From Climacium dendroides (Eukaryota; Streptophyta; Bryopsida; Hypnales; Climaciaceae), in the NCBI GenBank assembly GCA_950106755.1, contig OX467086.1, positions 20,292,001-20,356,000 on the forward strand: a stretch of 64,000 bases of DNA, read 5' to 3'. This document shows positions 51,550 to 64,000 of the stretch, piece after piece (position 1 is the first letter of the stretch; every line of letters begins with the position of its first letter). The notes under the pieces were generated by a model. That model was not told where the DNA came from. It saw only the letters and a list, made by a program, of their open reading frames with translations, and made no database searches. A program made the translations under genes and the position numbers.

Positions 51550-54500
51550 GTTGGATTCCGATTCAGAACATTATTAGACACAAAAGCATGCTGCTTCGCC
51601 GCTCATGCTGTCTGAGTTTCTACCTGCCGCCCCGCCTCCATTCCTGAAGATTACGCCTGAATCCAGGAAATCAAGATTCATACACATTTTGATGAAGAAG
51701 GGAAAGGCGACATATCTCGACTGGTGAGTTAGGCAGTCCTTTGAGATCACAACCTGCACAAAGAAATGAATGTCAGCTGCAGAAAAGAGAAGTCCAAGTC
51801 ACAGAGAAGTTAAATATTTGCTACCAGAATCCTCTTTCTGAGTCTAATAATGTGCTGAATCGGAATAAAACGTGGACTCGCTCTAAAGAGAGATGTATAT
51901 AACCTGGGAACTAAAAGAGAGTACCGACATTGTCAATCACATTCTAGATTACTAAGAAGGCAGAGGAGGCTGTACACTCTATTTCTGTGAGCGCTTGTCT
52001 TCTCCAGTCGCATCGAAATCAAAACACGAAGGAGACTCCTACACACCGAGCTGGTTTCATTCATTAAGCGAGAAAAGAGCTTAAATAAGACTGATGTCGC
52101 TGACGCACAGGCCTCTAGCTCAGCATTCGGATCTGAACTGAGTCAGCAAGTTATTAAGTGTCCAGAACTCGAACGCTGTTCACGAAAATTTTCAGTTTAC
52201 TAAGATTATAATAGAAACCTAAAAATCGCCGATTTTGCAATCCCAATGCAAAATGTACCTCACTAACAGCTTCAAAACTCAAAAGTTCATATATCAACAA
52301 AAAGCCGGAAATCGCGCCGCCATCAAAGTCACGCCGACTGTCACACACTTGAAAATTTGTCGACTTCTGAGAAAGATTCCCAATCAGATTATTTTTGTTT
52401 TTAATTTCTTTGAAATTGCGGATTGTATTCCAAGTTAAAACCTGCAATCCGTCGGTTGCTTAGTGTACAACGCCAGCCCCAAACCCTCGGGCAGATTCTG
52501 TAGCGACGGAAGTCATTCCATTCATGAATGAAATGCAATTTTAGGCAACTAAACTATACTTCACCCTAGCGCGCGCACACACACATTTCGTGTTTGATTA
52601 AGTCTTCTACACCCCACCTTGCTAATTTGGGGCCTCTGATTCCACATATGAATTCAAAAATTCCAAATTGTATCATGGGTGGCAAACAAAAAGTTCCTGT
52701 GATTTCCCCAGAGGTAAAATCGGGGACGAGCGAGGCTAGCTAGGGGTCCGTCGGTTCACCCCGCCCCCCCAGGACACTCCAGCTCAAAGCTACTGACACT
52801 GCTGAGCGGTTGTAGCAAGAATGGACAATTCTCCTTTGATTGCATCTTACTACAATATTATGCAAGTGAGGAAGAAGCATCACACCGAAAGGGTGTGTAC
52901 ACAGCGTACTGTTAAATAAAATCTTCCTTTCTTCAACTAGTCTTGATTCAAAGGACTGAAACGATGAAGCACTTGCTTCGGCATGCGCAATCGGTTCATT
53001 TTCATCAAAATCATGACTAGAGGGCCGAAATCAGTGCATCCGAGAGTCATTCTTCTACCGACAGCTTTCATTGAATTCACGCTGCAATAAACGATAGAAA
53101 CCGAGTTTGTCAGAAACCGAGCTTGTCAGAAACCGAGAATGCAATTTAACTTGCAATCAGAAGCTACAGGGAGGCGAGCAAGCACAAGCTAAAACGTAAC
53201 GCTCATCCTCTGTGCAGTTAACGCTCGTAACAGCTGAATGGACCACACATCTTGCACCTGATCGTTCATCTTCAAGAAGCTCGAAAAAGCGGTCTTTGAA
53301 CTCTTTCAGCCGGCCGAGACATCAAGAATCAATGCAACCATGACTACGACTCCAAGAAACTGCTACTTCCGTTCCTCGTCTACGCAATCGACTTTCCGAA
53401 ACCGGCCATTTCACCTTCCTCCTCTTTCAGGGTAATTCATCAAACCAAACAAGTATGCAACAAGCTAGTAATCTACGGCCTCTGCAGTTATCAGTCCGTT
53501 GTTCGGGTAGTCTGCGACCTCGGCAATGGCGCCGGGAGAATCACCGGGCGACCCTACCGGGGAAGATGAAATTCATCGGGGTAACGGACAGATCAGGACA
53601 GATCGGGAAACGAACAAGATAGATCGGGGAACGGTCAGGGGTTGATTGATCCTGTTCTGTTGGTTTAATATTAAAAAAAAATAGTAATGCCTTCGTTTGT
53701 GGGACGGAAAGGAGGGGCGGGAAGGCACTCACCCGGCCATTCTTCCGGCAATGGCGACCCAGGTCGCCGCTGCTACAGGTCTCCCCTGTTGTTCAACGAA
53801 GGTTTGCTCACCTAACCTGTAGTGTGACGTCCGAAAACAGAGTCGGAATTTATTTTTATTTTTATTTTCTTGCATGCAACCGAAACTAAACCGAACACTT
53901 GATTCCATCACAGAAGACTTAGGATCCAATGAAGTCCGCCTTACCTTTGATGTCCACGCCAGCAAATCTTGTTGCAGCTTCTGTTCTCTTGGAAAAACCC
54001 TAATTGGTCATGACCACAGCATCGGTAGAATATTGTATTGTTCTCAATATTTCGCAAGTTGCCGCTCCTTCTGAACCAATTTAATTCTTTCACTATACTT
54101 CTGATCCATCGCACGCTTTCAACAAGGAGATGCGGTCATCTGAGCAAACGGCAGTCTCGCACAATTGGAGCCCGTTAGCACAAGAAAGTAGAAACCGCCT
54201 ACACCGCAATGCGCATGTTCTTCAGAGCTTCGTGTGCGTCGTCGAAGATTACATATGCTGCGAAAATGAAACCTAACCATAGTCATTTGGTGAGAAAATT
54301 GATCGAACAGAATTGTGGGAAGCACTTCACACTAGCTTAAATCGTATGGATATTTCAGAAAAAAAAGAACATGGAATGAAATCAAGTGCGACTGTACCGT
54401 ACATTTTTGGAGTGTTGCGTTGTACTAGAGTGCGCAAATCTGTTATGATTTTGAGTCAGCATGATCAGTTGTGTGATGCTGCGTTGTTATGGCAGTTTGC

Positions 54501-54790
54501 TATGATGAGATGATATGGATTCCCTCTTGACATGAACTAACTTACCGGACCTTCTTGTTGAGATCCAGAAGCTCAGGCGGCTCTAGCTATGGAGTGTGGA
54601 GCATGAACAAACGAACAACTCGAGAGTTGTTTGAAGACATGGGCTCCTCCACTGGTGCAGCAAAACTTCAGAATGTGAAGAAAGGAGAGTCACTTGTTTA
54701 TTTTTGGAAAGCTAATGTGTGTTTTTCTATCTTCCCAAAAAACTTCAGAAAATCACAATCAACATTGAGACTGTAGGAGCTTACTTGAAA
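51550..54790. other. Intergenic region upstream of the fucosyltransferase
   Basis: The first few hundred bases should hold the fucosyltransferase promoter; a TATATAC on the minus strand at about 51895 is a weak TATA candidate. Further up, frames at 53541-53965 (minus) and 54313-54776 (plus) are short and unrecognised. Stretch 53575-53640 repeats a GGACAGATCGGG-like motif. 52610-52760 belongs to a dispersed repeat also seen at 36340-36520. Confidence 0.4.
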
Positions 54791-55202
54791 TCCATTTGGT
54801 CCCTCGAGGGGACAATGGGACTTTAGGGTTAACTCTTCAACCAATCGCAAGTGTCTTACTGTGTAGAAAGCAAATAAAATTTGCATCATGTATTATAATT
54901 AACTATAAAAGAAGTTGTAGGAGTTGTTAACCCTTGGAAAAAAATGTTTATTTGCATTGAAAAAAACAATACAAAGGCATTAGTTAAGCATTAGTCTTTT
55001 GACATGCATGTGGCGATGCTTTTATAAGACAAAGACATTTTAATAGCAATGTAAAATGGTTTTGAATTTTCATGATTTGTATTGGATGATGTCTAAACAA
55101 GGTTAGAAATCCATATCTTTAAATGTTGCTATTATATTGCAAATTTGAGTTCTATATCCAATTGTAAAGTGTGCATAGGGCAAGGTCGGCATATTGATGC
55201 TA

Positions 55203-55318
55203 AATATTTAATCAAAGTTCCCAAAGTAGGTTTGGTACTTTACAAAATAATTTTTTTGCTGAATATTTAATCAAAGTTCCCAAAGTAGGTTTGGTACTTT
55301 ATAAAATAATTTTTTTAA
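55203..55318 (+). repeat. Two copies of a 59-bp direct repeat
   Basis: AATATTTAATCAAAGTTCCC begins at 55203 and again at 55262. The copies are nearly identical through GGTTTGGTACTTTA and AAAATAATTTTTTT. It is a simple tandem duplication within the AT-rich block. Confidence 0.85.
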
Positions 55319-55835
55319 ACGACATTATGTTGGTTAAAAAGAAGAAATGTTTGTTAGCCAAATCCAAAAGTCACTTACTTAGGTGTGCATAAAATTGAGG
55401 AAGACAAGTTTATTATACAAATTAGATGTAAAACAAACCATGTGGAATGTGAAAATGGTTAGCATTAGTAGGAGCTCAATCATCAAATTATCCCATATCC
55501 TTTGAGGGTTCATAACAGAGAATGGACTTCGTTATAAAAATAACCTCTCCGTTGTGTGCAATTACTAAATGTCAATGTTGTCAATTTAGAGTTCCCTTCA
55601 CCTCGGCATCAGTTGTGTACATGTTCGTAGATTGAGATTTTGAATTATATTGGAAATCTAATTTTTTTACAACAATTTAGTCATTTAATTCTTGCTAAAT
55701 TTGGCAATTCTTTGATTCGTTTTATTTTGTTTTGGCATCCTTGAAAATAATTATTTTTTGCTGATCCTACCTTATGCCTTATGGGTACGGTAATCCTAAA
55801 CTAGCCTAGCCTTTTAGGTCTCTTTAATACTTTGT

Positions 55836-56459
55836 TTAACTCCTAAATGCCCAAGGCATTTTTGAGCTTCTAGGAATTTTCTTTAAATTGAACAAAAGCC
55901 AACATTTTGATAAGCTTTATCAATTTTTTTGAATTGTAATCATACAAATTCAAACAAAATATGTTGAAATACAACAATATCACTTATGGATTGATACATT
56001 ATAATGTTCAATCATGAGGGTGTTAAAACTATAAATGAGGTTTAAAGTCTTTTAATTCACTTTTCACATACCAAATCTAAAAAATTGGTAAACAAAAATT
56101 ATAAGGTTAAAGTGGATAGCATGCATAATCCAATCAATATATATTTAAAATCTACTCTACAATTTTTTTAAATGAATTTCTAATGTGACTTTTTCTCCAA
56201 GATTTAGTGTATTTGAGACTCATTTCCAACAACCCTCAATAGTAGAAAATCAAAATTTGCAATGGACATCCTTGCACAAAATCTTGAATAGAAAATTATA
56301 CTCATTCATTTTCAAAATCAGATTTTTGATGCAAAAACTAGACTTAAAAAATAATTCTTCAAAAATATAAACTACTAAAAATAACAACTTGGTTTGGTTT
56401 ATTTAACTTCAAAATATTGTCAACACCAAATTTTGGTGCCTCAGGCATTTAGGGGTTAA
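55836..56459 (-). mobile_element. TTAACCCCTAAA-ended element, copy 1
   Basis: About 624 bp bounded by TTTAACTCCTAAATGCCC (left) and GGCATTTAGGGGTTAA (right), inverted with about 19 of 22 matching. Its reverse complement aligns along its length with 62899-63581. Shared segments include GACAATATTTTGAAGTTAAA, GGATGTCCATTGCAA and TTTTAACACCCTCATGAT. No open frame survives, and the TA-rich centre is short here. Confidence 0.75.
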
Positions 56460-57317
56460 TACATCACTGTTTGAGCTCATTTTTTTAGCTCTAATTAGAT
56501 TTTTTTTCAATCATATTGCTTACATAGGAGAAGGAACTTTAAAAGTGTATCTATATATTAGAACATGTAGGCTCAAATTCAAGTAACAGGATTAAGATTT
56601 TTAAAAGCCTATAAGTGGTCAAATTGGTCTATATTTTTTATCTACCAATAAAATTTGATAGCCAATTCACAATTTCCTCCGCATTGGAATTAGCATCTAT
56701 ATAGTCAATTTTGTATTTTAGTACTCCCAATAATCCTTCACAAATTACAAAATCCTTTTTTTTCTACCTTTTTTTTCTTTTTTTTTTACTACTCAGTCTC
56801 AAGGTATCAAGGTATCAGAAGTTTATGCCTGTTTGACTTGAAGATAGCATATTGTACTAAATTCCATAAACTATGTAGCACATTGCACTAAATTCCATAA
56901 ACCAGTTCTGGGATCAATGCTCCCAAGTCCCGAAAACTTTATGTGACTCGTGATTTTGCCTGCAATTCACAGATAAGAATAGATTTTACAGGAGTGCCCT
57001 CTGACTTAGAAGTCAAAACAGCTGACATAATTGATTGTGTTGTGCAGCCCAGTTTGCATTAAAAAGTTATGAAAACCCAAAATTGAATGCCAAGGCTGAC
57101 ATGGACATAATAGTTTCAATTAAATCGATTTGTGAGAGGGAACTAACTGAATGTACCAAACTCCTTTCCTCAGTCACGCAGAATGATATAAAAAATGCAA
57201 GAAATTAACATGCTCATGTTGACCATATTTTACAAACTCAGATTTTATCAGGGCTGGTGTTTTACTTTAACAAGGTTAGCCACACTACCTAGTGTACCCC
57301 AATGCAGTTCCATTATC
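56460..57317. other. AT-rich block and PPD6 3' flank
   Basis: The first 400 bases are AT-rich with poly-T runs near 56754-56790. Then composition rises toward PPD6. A short duplicated phrase CACTAAATTCCATAAAC occurs near 56854 and 56886. No gene recognised. Confidence 0.4.
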
Positions 57318-60191
57318 TTACGCCGTGAATGACTTCAAAATGGTTTTCAGCAAATCTTGTGATGCGGCCCACTGTTTATCGTTTGCGCTCACCACACACA
57401 AAAGAACCACGTTCCCTTTCGCTGTTGCAGTTGCTAAATTGTGAGATCCTGTCAATGCAAATGGCGTCTCCAGTTGGTAGTTATAATACTGCATACCAAC
57501 ATAACCAAGGTAAGTTCTAAGCAAATATCTAGACCGACAGCAACAGAGAGATGCATCTAAGTTATATTGCACAGAATGAGAGACCCACTGCTCAGTCTCT
57601 TCACTGGGACAACTGCACTGATATAAGTACCCTATTAGTGGGTGCGCAAAATTAGTGAAAATACCTAAACGGTGCACCTTGGTAGACTAGTGTCACTCGC
57701 ACTGATAGGATAGATCAGATTAGGTAGTCACAAATTTTCTGCAATAAGAGATTTGCCTCAATAACAAATCAAGTCAAATCACACATTGAAAGCTCAAGCT
57801 CCTCTCGGTGCAATACATTAGAGAAACTAGTGGAACGGCGGATCTTAGTGAATTTTTAAAAAAGGAAAGGAATTTGTGATCAACCCCGATGGACCCTTTT
57901 CTCTAAATTTTGATTCAACAATATACTTAAGTAGAATCAGAGCGGTCCGTCTACATGACCTACCAGTCATTCTGGCCTTATCAAAAGCCCTGACAGTGAT
58001 TTATGAGGGGGTATACTTCGCAAGTACTTCGCAAGCCTCATCCAGCTGATAAGCTTCTGAGAGTAGCATGCTCAGCACTTCACGTTCAGCACTCTGGTGG
58101 AGTCAATTTCTATATACGGTCCGATTGAGCTTGATTCAATGTGTTCTAAGAAGTGCCACTTTGCCAAAGGAAGTGCTGGCAGGCATTAAGAACAATTAGA
58201 ACATACATCTAACTTTCGCACACGTAGTTTATGACTAGTTTGGAAAGCAGTCAATTCCTGTCGCATTAGGGACGATTCCGATCCTTGCATGATTAAACTA
58301 ACAATGCGAGGCTTATTCCGAAGTGCCCGAATGGCCAAAAGTGGTATCTTCCAAATCTATAGAATTCGAAATTAATCATTTAGGAAGTTTTTAGGATAGT
58401 AATAAAATATACTAATAGAAAGAAGAAATCATACCCTGCATCATTGAATTATAGAATTTGTTTTGAAAGTTGACTGTTAGCCTCCAAAGTGGAGCTTATA
58501 TTTTAGCTTGGTCACCTAGGCGTTGAGATTGTTTCATAGGCAAGATGAGCCTAGACTTAGACAGCCAACCTTGATGTACTGTACAATTAGTGAGGGACAG
58601 TAAAAGACAAACATAAATCTATATCATGCATTGCCCACCACGAACCCCAATACAGATCCCATCATCTGCAAAAAATAATCTATATTTGGAGTTTGCTACA
58701 AGAATTTCAAATGGCAGACAGAGGAATCATTGGTGTACTTACAGTAAGATCGCCTCTGTGATCAACAGAAGTCTCCATCACCTCATCAGGGTCGTAGCTA
58801 TTGCCCGTCACAAATGGGCCTAAAGCAGAAATGATCTTCTCAGGGTTGCCAATCTCCTCAATGGTGGCATGGGGCCTGTTGGAGAGACGAACCATTGGCG
58901 ATGCCACCACTTGCACTGTCCCTTCTTTTGCATTTTCGAATTTGACCTCCACCCACGGCTCTGCACATTTGGGCTGGCAGTAGTTCCCGGACAGAATGTT
59001 GGCTATCCTTACTTGCTTCCATGTAGGAGGAAGGATGAACTTATAAGGTTGCACATTTCCTGTTAAAAGCGCACCCATCATCAACATCAGAGTAGTACAC
59101 AGCGTAGCATGAAACGATTTTAGAGCACTACAATATTGAAGAACTAGCCGACCTTTGATGCAACTTATTACATTGGCAGGTATGCAATCGCTGCCAAGTG
59201 AGTCCATGTGCAAACATAACCTGAGAATGAAATGGATGAAAAGATGTAAATAATTCTAACGTGAGCCACACCTGCCTTTGCATGAGTACAAGATTGTGCA
59301 CAACAGGAATCTAGATTCTTTTCCTTGACACTATTCATTGATTCAGGGCGTGTTCAGTTAGCCCCCTCAAACATTATGAGACAAATTACCTAAGGTAGGG
59401 ACACTGAGAATTGCCAAGGACCAAAAATCCCCACTTGAACAAATGTTCAGCTAGTATTCATCTCCTTAATCAATAGGTACCTATTGTTTAAGAAGAAATT
59501 TTAGAAGATCTCCGTATAAACCTTGACCAGTCATAACTTTTGTACATGATATCCAAATGATGCATTCTCTGTCGAGGTAGAATCCCCTCTCATTCACCAA
59601 CAAAAACATACAAAAATTTAACCAATCTAACAACAGGCACTATGCTCAACAGCAAAAGTAGTATCACCAACGTTAATCACCAAAATTAGAGACGCCACTA
59701 AACTAGGGTTGCATTCCAAATTCATGCAATCCGAGATGCAATCTCATTACCGCATACCATCCCAAACCCTAAACAAGAGTTCTGAATTCAAAATCCACCC
59801 AATTTTCAGGGCAATGAGTTTACCGACCAGCTCGAAGAGCCGGCGTGTCTTTGGCTTTCGCTTCGAATTGCACGAACTCCGAATTCCCCTCCGCACGAGG
59901 CAAGAACGTTCCCACTTCCACTTGCGTATACGCCTCCGCACTGCTGCCCACCCCCACCCCCAAGCTCGCTGCCAATCCCCCCAGCACGAGTTCTCGCCTG
60001 CCCATCACCATGGTGACTTCCTCACCCGTGGATTGAGATGGTGCACTACATTGGGATACAGAAGAAGATGGGTAGCAACAAGAAACATGAGAGACACCAG
60101 TGGAATGTGAGAAACGGCAGGAGGAGGAGCTTGGCCACAATATGCTGGTGCTGCTCAAGGAAGCCATGACGGTTGTTGCAATGGACTGCAT
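57318..60191 (-). CDS. PPD6: PPD6, thylakoid-lumen PsbP-domain protein
   Basis: 283-aa chloroplast precursor closely resembling Arabidopsis PsbP-domain protein 6. Exons in transcript order are 60191-59828, 59059-58743 and 57488-57318. Residues 1 to about 60 are Ser-rich, like a stromal transit peptide. Next comes a twin-arginine lumenal signal MGRRELVLGGLAASLGVG ending AEA/Y, so import is probably by the Tat pathway. The mature part has KDTPALRAG, FILPPTWKQVRIANIL, NYCQPKCAEPW (a probable redox-active cysteine pair, as in PPD6 relatives), GPFVTGNSYDPDEV and TPFALTGSHNLATATAKG. Intron 1 uses a weak GTCGGT donor; it is the only one that keeps the frame, while a nearby GTAAAC would break it. Intron 2 is about 1.25 kb. 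A second in-frame ATG at 60167 is a possible alternative start. The exact function of PPD6 in the lumen is not established. Confidence 0.93.
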
Positions 60192-60500
60192 TGTGGTGTA
60201 CAGGGGAAGAGAGAGATGCAGGAATTACTGTTGTGACTACTGGAGAGTCGCTGTGGACATGATTCTTGGTTGCGATTGCCGAGGAGTTGGAGACGGGCAG
60301 CAAAAAGCGCAAGCAATGGAGCTTGGGGAGCGCGAGCAAGACGCTGCCGCACACACACATCCACAGTCTCAATCTGATGGCTGCTTCACCATCATATCCA
60401 CTTCGGAGGACCGGGTTGAGAACTGGGAGGAATGTGTCTGGAGAGCAAACCGAGGTATTAAGTTTGCGCGGGTATCAATCGGAGCTGGGTGACGAAGTAT
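60192..60500 (-). promoter_or_regulatory. Probable PPD6 promoter and leader
   Basis: A GC-richer stretch directly upstream of the PPD6 start that ends at the AT-rich block. Open frames on both strands are composition shadows. No specific promoter element assigned. Confidence 0.3.
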
Positions 60501-62898
60501 GAACCGGGAAAAGTTGTGAAGCCCTCTATAAAATTAATATGGAAGTAACTAAAAACCAACTTGAACTGTAAACCAACCTTGAAAATATTTAGATGTGTGT
60601 AGTATAAAATGTTCTAAATGTTTATATGAGATATGAGAAGAATTTATTTTTTTATGATATGTCATGAAGTATGGTTTAAAAAATTTATAATCGTACATGC
60701 TCAAAAAATTGAAGATTTTTTTTAGAAAATTCATGATTTTTAGTTGCCAATGTGTCAAAAATAGTCTCATGTATTGATTCCACATCAAAAGATGTGAAAT
60801 CACTTAAGTAAATAGTATTGGGCACTTCCACCTTAGTCAAAAAGACATAATGAATAAAGGCACTAGTTTGATTCAAAGAAGACCAATGTTGACATTGTAT
60901 GAGGCTTGTTCAAATTTCACTTGGGAATTTTCCTATAGTATGAACTCATGTAGGAATTTCTTGTGATTTGGCCCTTTCATATCTTTGCTTTGGTATTGTA
61001 GAGCTTCCTATAAAATGAAGTTGTTGCAAAGTAAGCTTACATTGCAGTTGCCCTTGAAGGAACCAATCACCTAGGGTACAAGACCATACAATTTTGTAAG
61101 ATATAAGACTCAAATGTATTGGTATTACAATTTTAATCTATGTATCAATACCTCTTTGAATATTTTTATATATCTTAAGGTTGGTATGGGTACTAGATAT
61201 ACACATTTGAACATTTTACAAAGATTATTTTTTGAAGATAAATTAACGGTCAAAGTGATTTTATCAATCTTAATTTCCAAATATTAATAGAAATTTGAAT
61301 TTCCAATATTTTTTTGTTTGGCATATAAAAATATATTTATAGTATTAAAGTTCAAAATTACATTATATATGTAGTTAAATTCATGAATTTTTATTTTGAA
61401 CAACAAATATCAATTTAAAGCAATTGAATATTTAAATTTAGCATAAATTTAATATAAATTATTATAATTCAATTTTATAGTAATTTGCTAGAATCATGAA
61501 ACTCTAAAATATACTCAATGATGGAATATAACTTTTATTTAGAACCTTCAATTCTTATTTGATTGCTATTAAATCAAAGTTTGGACATTTTCTATAAAAT
61601 GAAAATGGTACATGCATATATAGTTTGAGCATACCATAATTATCATATTTTTGTCAATAATCCAAAATAATTCTTAGAAATTTAACTATATATAAATAGT
61701 TAGTTTCAACTATTTATTGTAATATTTATTTACATCTTAAATTTGTGAAATTCATATATAAAAGATACTATTTATTTTTTATCAAAAATTTTAAGCATTT
61801 AGGATTTATCTACAAATAAAGGGATTTCATGAATGTCACATAACTCTTTCCAATTGCAACCCTATGACCTCCAAACCTAAAAAGAGAAATCCTATTCTTG
61901 CTGGGAAGAGGTTTTGATTTCAATTCCATTTTCTTAAATTTCCATCTTAGGAGAGTTGATTTAAATTTGGACAAGTATTTTACTTATTCAATAGAAGGAT
62001 GAAGGTTATTTTCAACAAATGACAATGAGCTCAAAAGAGTCAGTTACTAACTCAATTGTAGTTTAGAAATGCACCACCAAGTGAATAGAGATTCAAGAGT
62101 TGATTATTCAATCCTACCACACATCCATTTATTTGATGTTTCACCTCACAATGGGTATCCCCAAAATTGTTGTCAATTGCTATTGTGCCTAATTACTATT
62201 AATAAACTATTCAAATTTATATATTTCCTTATTGGCAAGTGAAAGGAGGTTCCAATATACTAAATAACACGACATTTGGATATTGTATGCAAAAGTTATG
62301 AAGGAACAAAATTTGGTTATAAAAGCGTTTCTTCTACATAGGTACATAATTGATTTTGAAGATGTACATAGAGTGAAGATGTCGGTTTAGGGTTCTATTG
62401 GGGTACCCACTGTAGATTGGAATGTGGGGACTAATCCATCAACTGTTCATCTTATGCAACTCTTGCTAAATACCTATCTTAATACATTATTCATTCCCAA
62501 ACTTTTTTGGCATGGAAAAATTAAAAGTAGTAATGGTTGATTTAGAGATTTTTTTGGCCTCCAAAATTAGAAATTCTAAACATTTTTATTGGTCAAACAA
62601 TCATTTCTAGCTATTTATCAATGAAAGTTATCAATGAGAGTGCTCAAATCTTTTGATTTCTTCACTTAACTTGCAAATGACAAGCCAAGCCTCTTGGGCT
62701 TGGTTTTTAGAGAATTGTTGACAATAAATGCTTTTTGCATTTTGGGAGGAATGTTTTGACCTACTAGGGCCACTTCTATATTGAATGTGACTTGCCAAGC
62801 ACTGCATTTAGGCTACAAAGTCAAGACATTATTCATTTTGCATTTTTGCATGCACTAACCAAATAAATTTTGGGCAAGCAACAAGATCCATGACTAGC
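60501..62898. other. AT-rich block, no gene
   Basis: Very AT-rich, with stops in every frame. The part near 60600-61100 shares phrases with 38140-38900 (GATTCCACATCAAA / GATTCCACCTCAAA followed by a TGTGGAA or TGTGAAA motif), so it contains an old dispersed repeat. Nothing else is supported. Confidence 0.5.
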
Positions 62899-62986
62899 TT
62901 AACCCCTAAATTCCCGAGGCACCAAATTCTAGTGCCAACAATACTTTGAAGTTAAATAAAACCTAACCAAGTTGCTATTCTTAATA

Positions 62987-63038
<52 letters not shown>

Positions 63039-63581
63039 CTATTTGAAGTCTTGTTTTAGCATCAGAAATTCAATTTTGAAAATGATTGATTATGATTTTT
63101 TTTAATTCAAAATTGTGAGCAAGGGTGTCCATTGCAATCTTGACTTTCCATAGTGTTTAGGGCTCTTGGAAATGAGCCTCAAATACACTAGGACTTGGAG
63201 AAAAAATCATATTAGAAATTCTTTTAAAAAAAATTAAAGAATAGGTTTTGAGAGGCCATTGGGAATTATGCATGTTAGGCCCTTTATCCTCATACTTTTT
63301 TGGTGACCAACTTTTTAGATTTGACATGTGAAAAGAGGATTGAAAGATTTCAAATCACTTTCACAATTTTAACACCTTTATGATCAAACATTATAATCTT
63401 TTAGTTCTTAAGTGATATCGTTGTGTTTTCTTTTTCCATGTGATCTCTAACATGTCTAATTTGAATTTGTACGGTTACAATACAAAAAGATTTGATACTA
63501 CTTATCAAAATGTTGTCTTTTTGTTGAATTTAGAACAAATTCCTACAAGCTTAAATAAGGCCTTGGACATTTAGGGGTCAA
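62899..63581 (+). mobile_element. TTAACCCCTAAA-ended element, copy 2
   Basis: About 683 bp. The left end is TTAACCCCTAAATTCCCGAG and the right end GGACATTTAGGGGTCAA, inverted. It aligns with the reverse complement of 55836-56459 over its length; the extra size is largely the TA microsatellite at 62988-63033. No coding capacity. A 32183-type repeat (GGACATTGAGGCC) follows directly. Confidence 0.77.
62988..63033. repeat. (TA)n microsatellite
   Basis: About 23 uninterrupted TA dinucleotides inside the second TTAACCCCTAAA element. The same place in copy 1 has only an AT-rich stretch, so the expansion came after insertion. Confidence 0.95.
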
Positions 63582-64000
63582 AGGACATTGAGGCCAAAAA
63601 GTGGCCGATGGATGACTTAAATGCACCTATTGGTTCAATAATCCAAGCATTTTGGTGTCAAGCTTGGTCATGTGGATCCACTTCCTTTAATGGTTAAAAT
63701 GTTAATTCCTGAATGTAAAAAAAAAAAATTGGTACTCGAAGAAACATTTCAACCATTCTTGGTTTTTTTCCAACTACGTTGATTTAGTCATTTCAATGTG
63801 ATCAGTGATAGGAAAGCCATTCAAATTTCTTCCTAGTCATTTTTTTATTTTTTTTATTTTTTTTCTTGAAACACATGGACAATTTCCATTGCAAAAGAAA
63901 CAATACATATACTAAATAGTGAAATTGGGTTGCCTTAACAATTAGGTTGCCTTACTCAAGAAAGTTACCTCATGACTCACCACTTGTCCAAATGGAGGCA
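63582..64000. other. AT-rich end of window, no gene
   Basis: The stretch contains homopolymer A and T runs (near 63718 and 63840-63865) and no open frame of interest. Confidence 0.5.

Overview
The window looks like nuclear DNA of a non-seed land plant, most likely a moss. The genes are intron-rich with plant-type splice sites. They include land-plant families: class III peroxidase, GT37 xyloglucan-type fucosyltransferase and a thylakoid-lumen PsbP-domain protein. One gene is a vWA/alpha-kinase, a type I do not know from flowering plants. The species is an inference from gene content and base composition. No bacterial operon, CRISPR array, organellar gene or rRNA was seen.

Seven protein-coding genes could be assembled exon by exon with every phase closing. 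(1) A plus-strand alpha-kinase with ten coiled-coil repeats and a vWA domain (8178-12522, 5 exons, 1115 aa). (2) A minus-strand FSH/OVCA2-type serine hydrolase with an Arg at the usual catalytic His position (16105-18295, 6 exons, 203 aa). (3) Minus-strand ALG2 mannosyltransferase (19800-22932, 8 exons, 418 aa). (4) A minus-strand secreted class III peroxidase with a GC-AG intron (34033-36013, 3 exons, 352 aa). (5) A minus-strand small C2-domain protein (44003-45297, 4 coding exons, 157 aa). (6) A minus-strand GT37 fucosyltransferase (49284-51549, 3 exons, 559 aa). (7) Minus-strand PPD6, a lumenal PsbP-domain protein with a twin-arginine transit peptide (57318-60191, 3 exons, 283 aa). Six of the seven are on the minus strand. 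They are independent housekeeping, cell-wall and chloroplast genes, not a functional cluster. ALG2 (ER N-glycan assembly), the fucosyltransferase (Golgi) and the peroxidase (apoplast) all belong broadly to the secretory/cell-wall system.

Between the gene islands lie AT-rich blocks (about 1-1400, 23340-29100, 32180-33990, 36300-40100, 46660-48700, 54800-57000, 60500-64000). They hold decayed repeats and several families of small non-autonomous elements. These include a 335-bp MITE with 13-bp ends TTAAGGTAGGAGG and an internal foldback (three copies and one fragment), a pair of nested-inverted-repeat elements near 32.5 and 33.4 kb, a CACTA-ended foldback at 47.56-48.33 kb, and elements ending in TTAACCCCTAAA (55.8 and 62.9 kb, with a related 249-bp element at 39.8 kb). 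There is also a SINE-like sequence with an amplified ~55-bp unit at 28 kb. The most interesting protein is the alpha-kinase, because of its domain combination and recently amplified in-frame repeats. The most interesting non-coding signals are the foldback families and two isolated perfect or near-perfect hairpins (21.8 and 41.2 kb).
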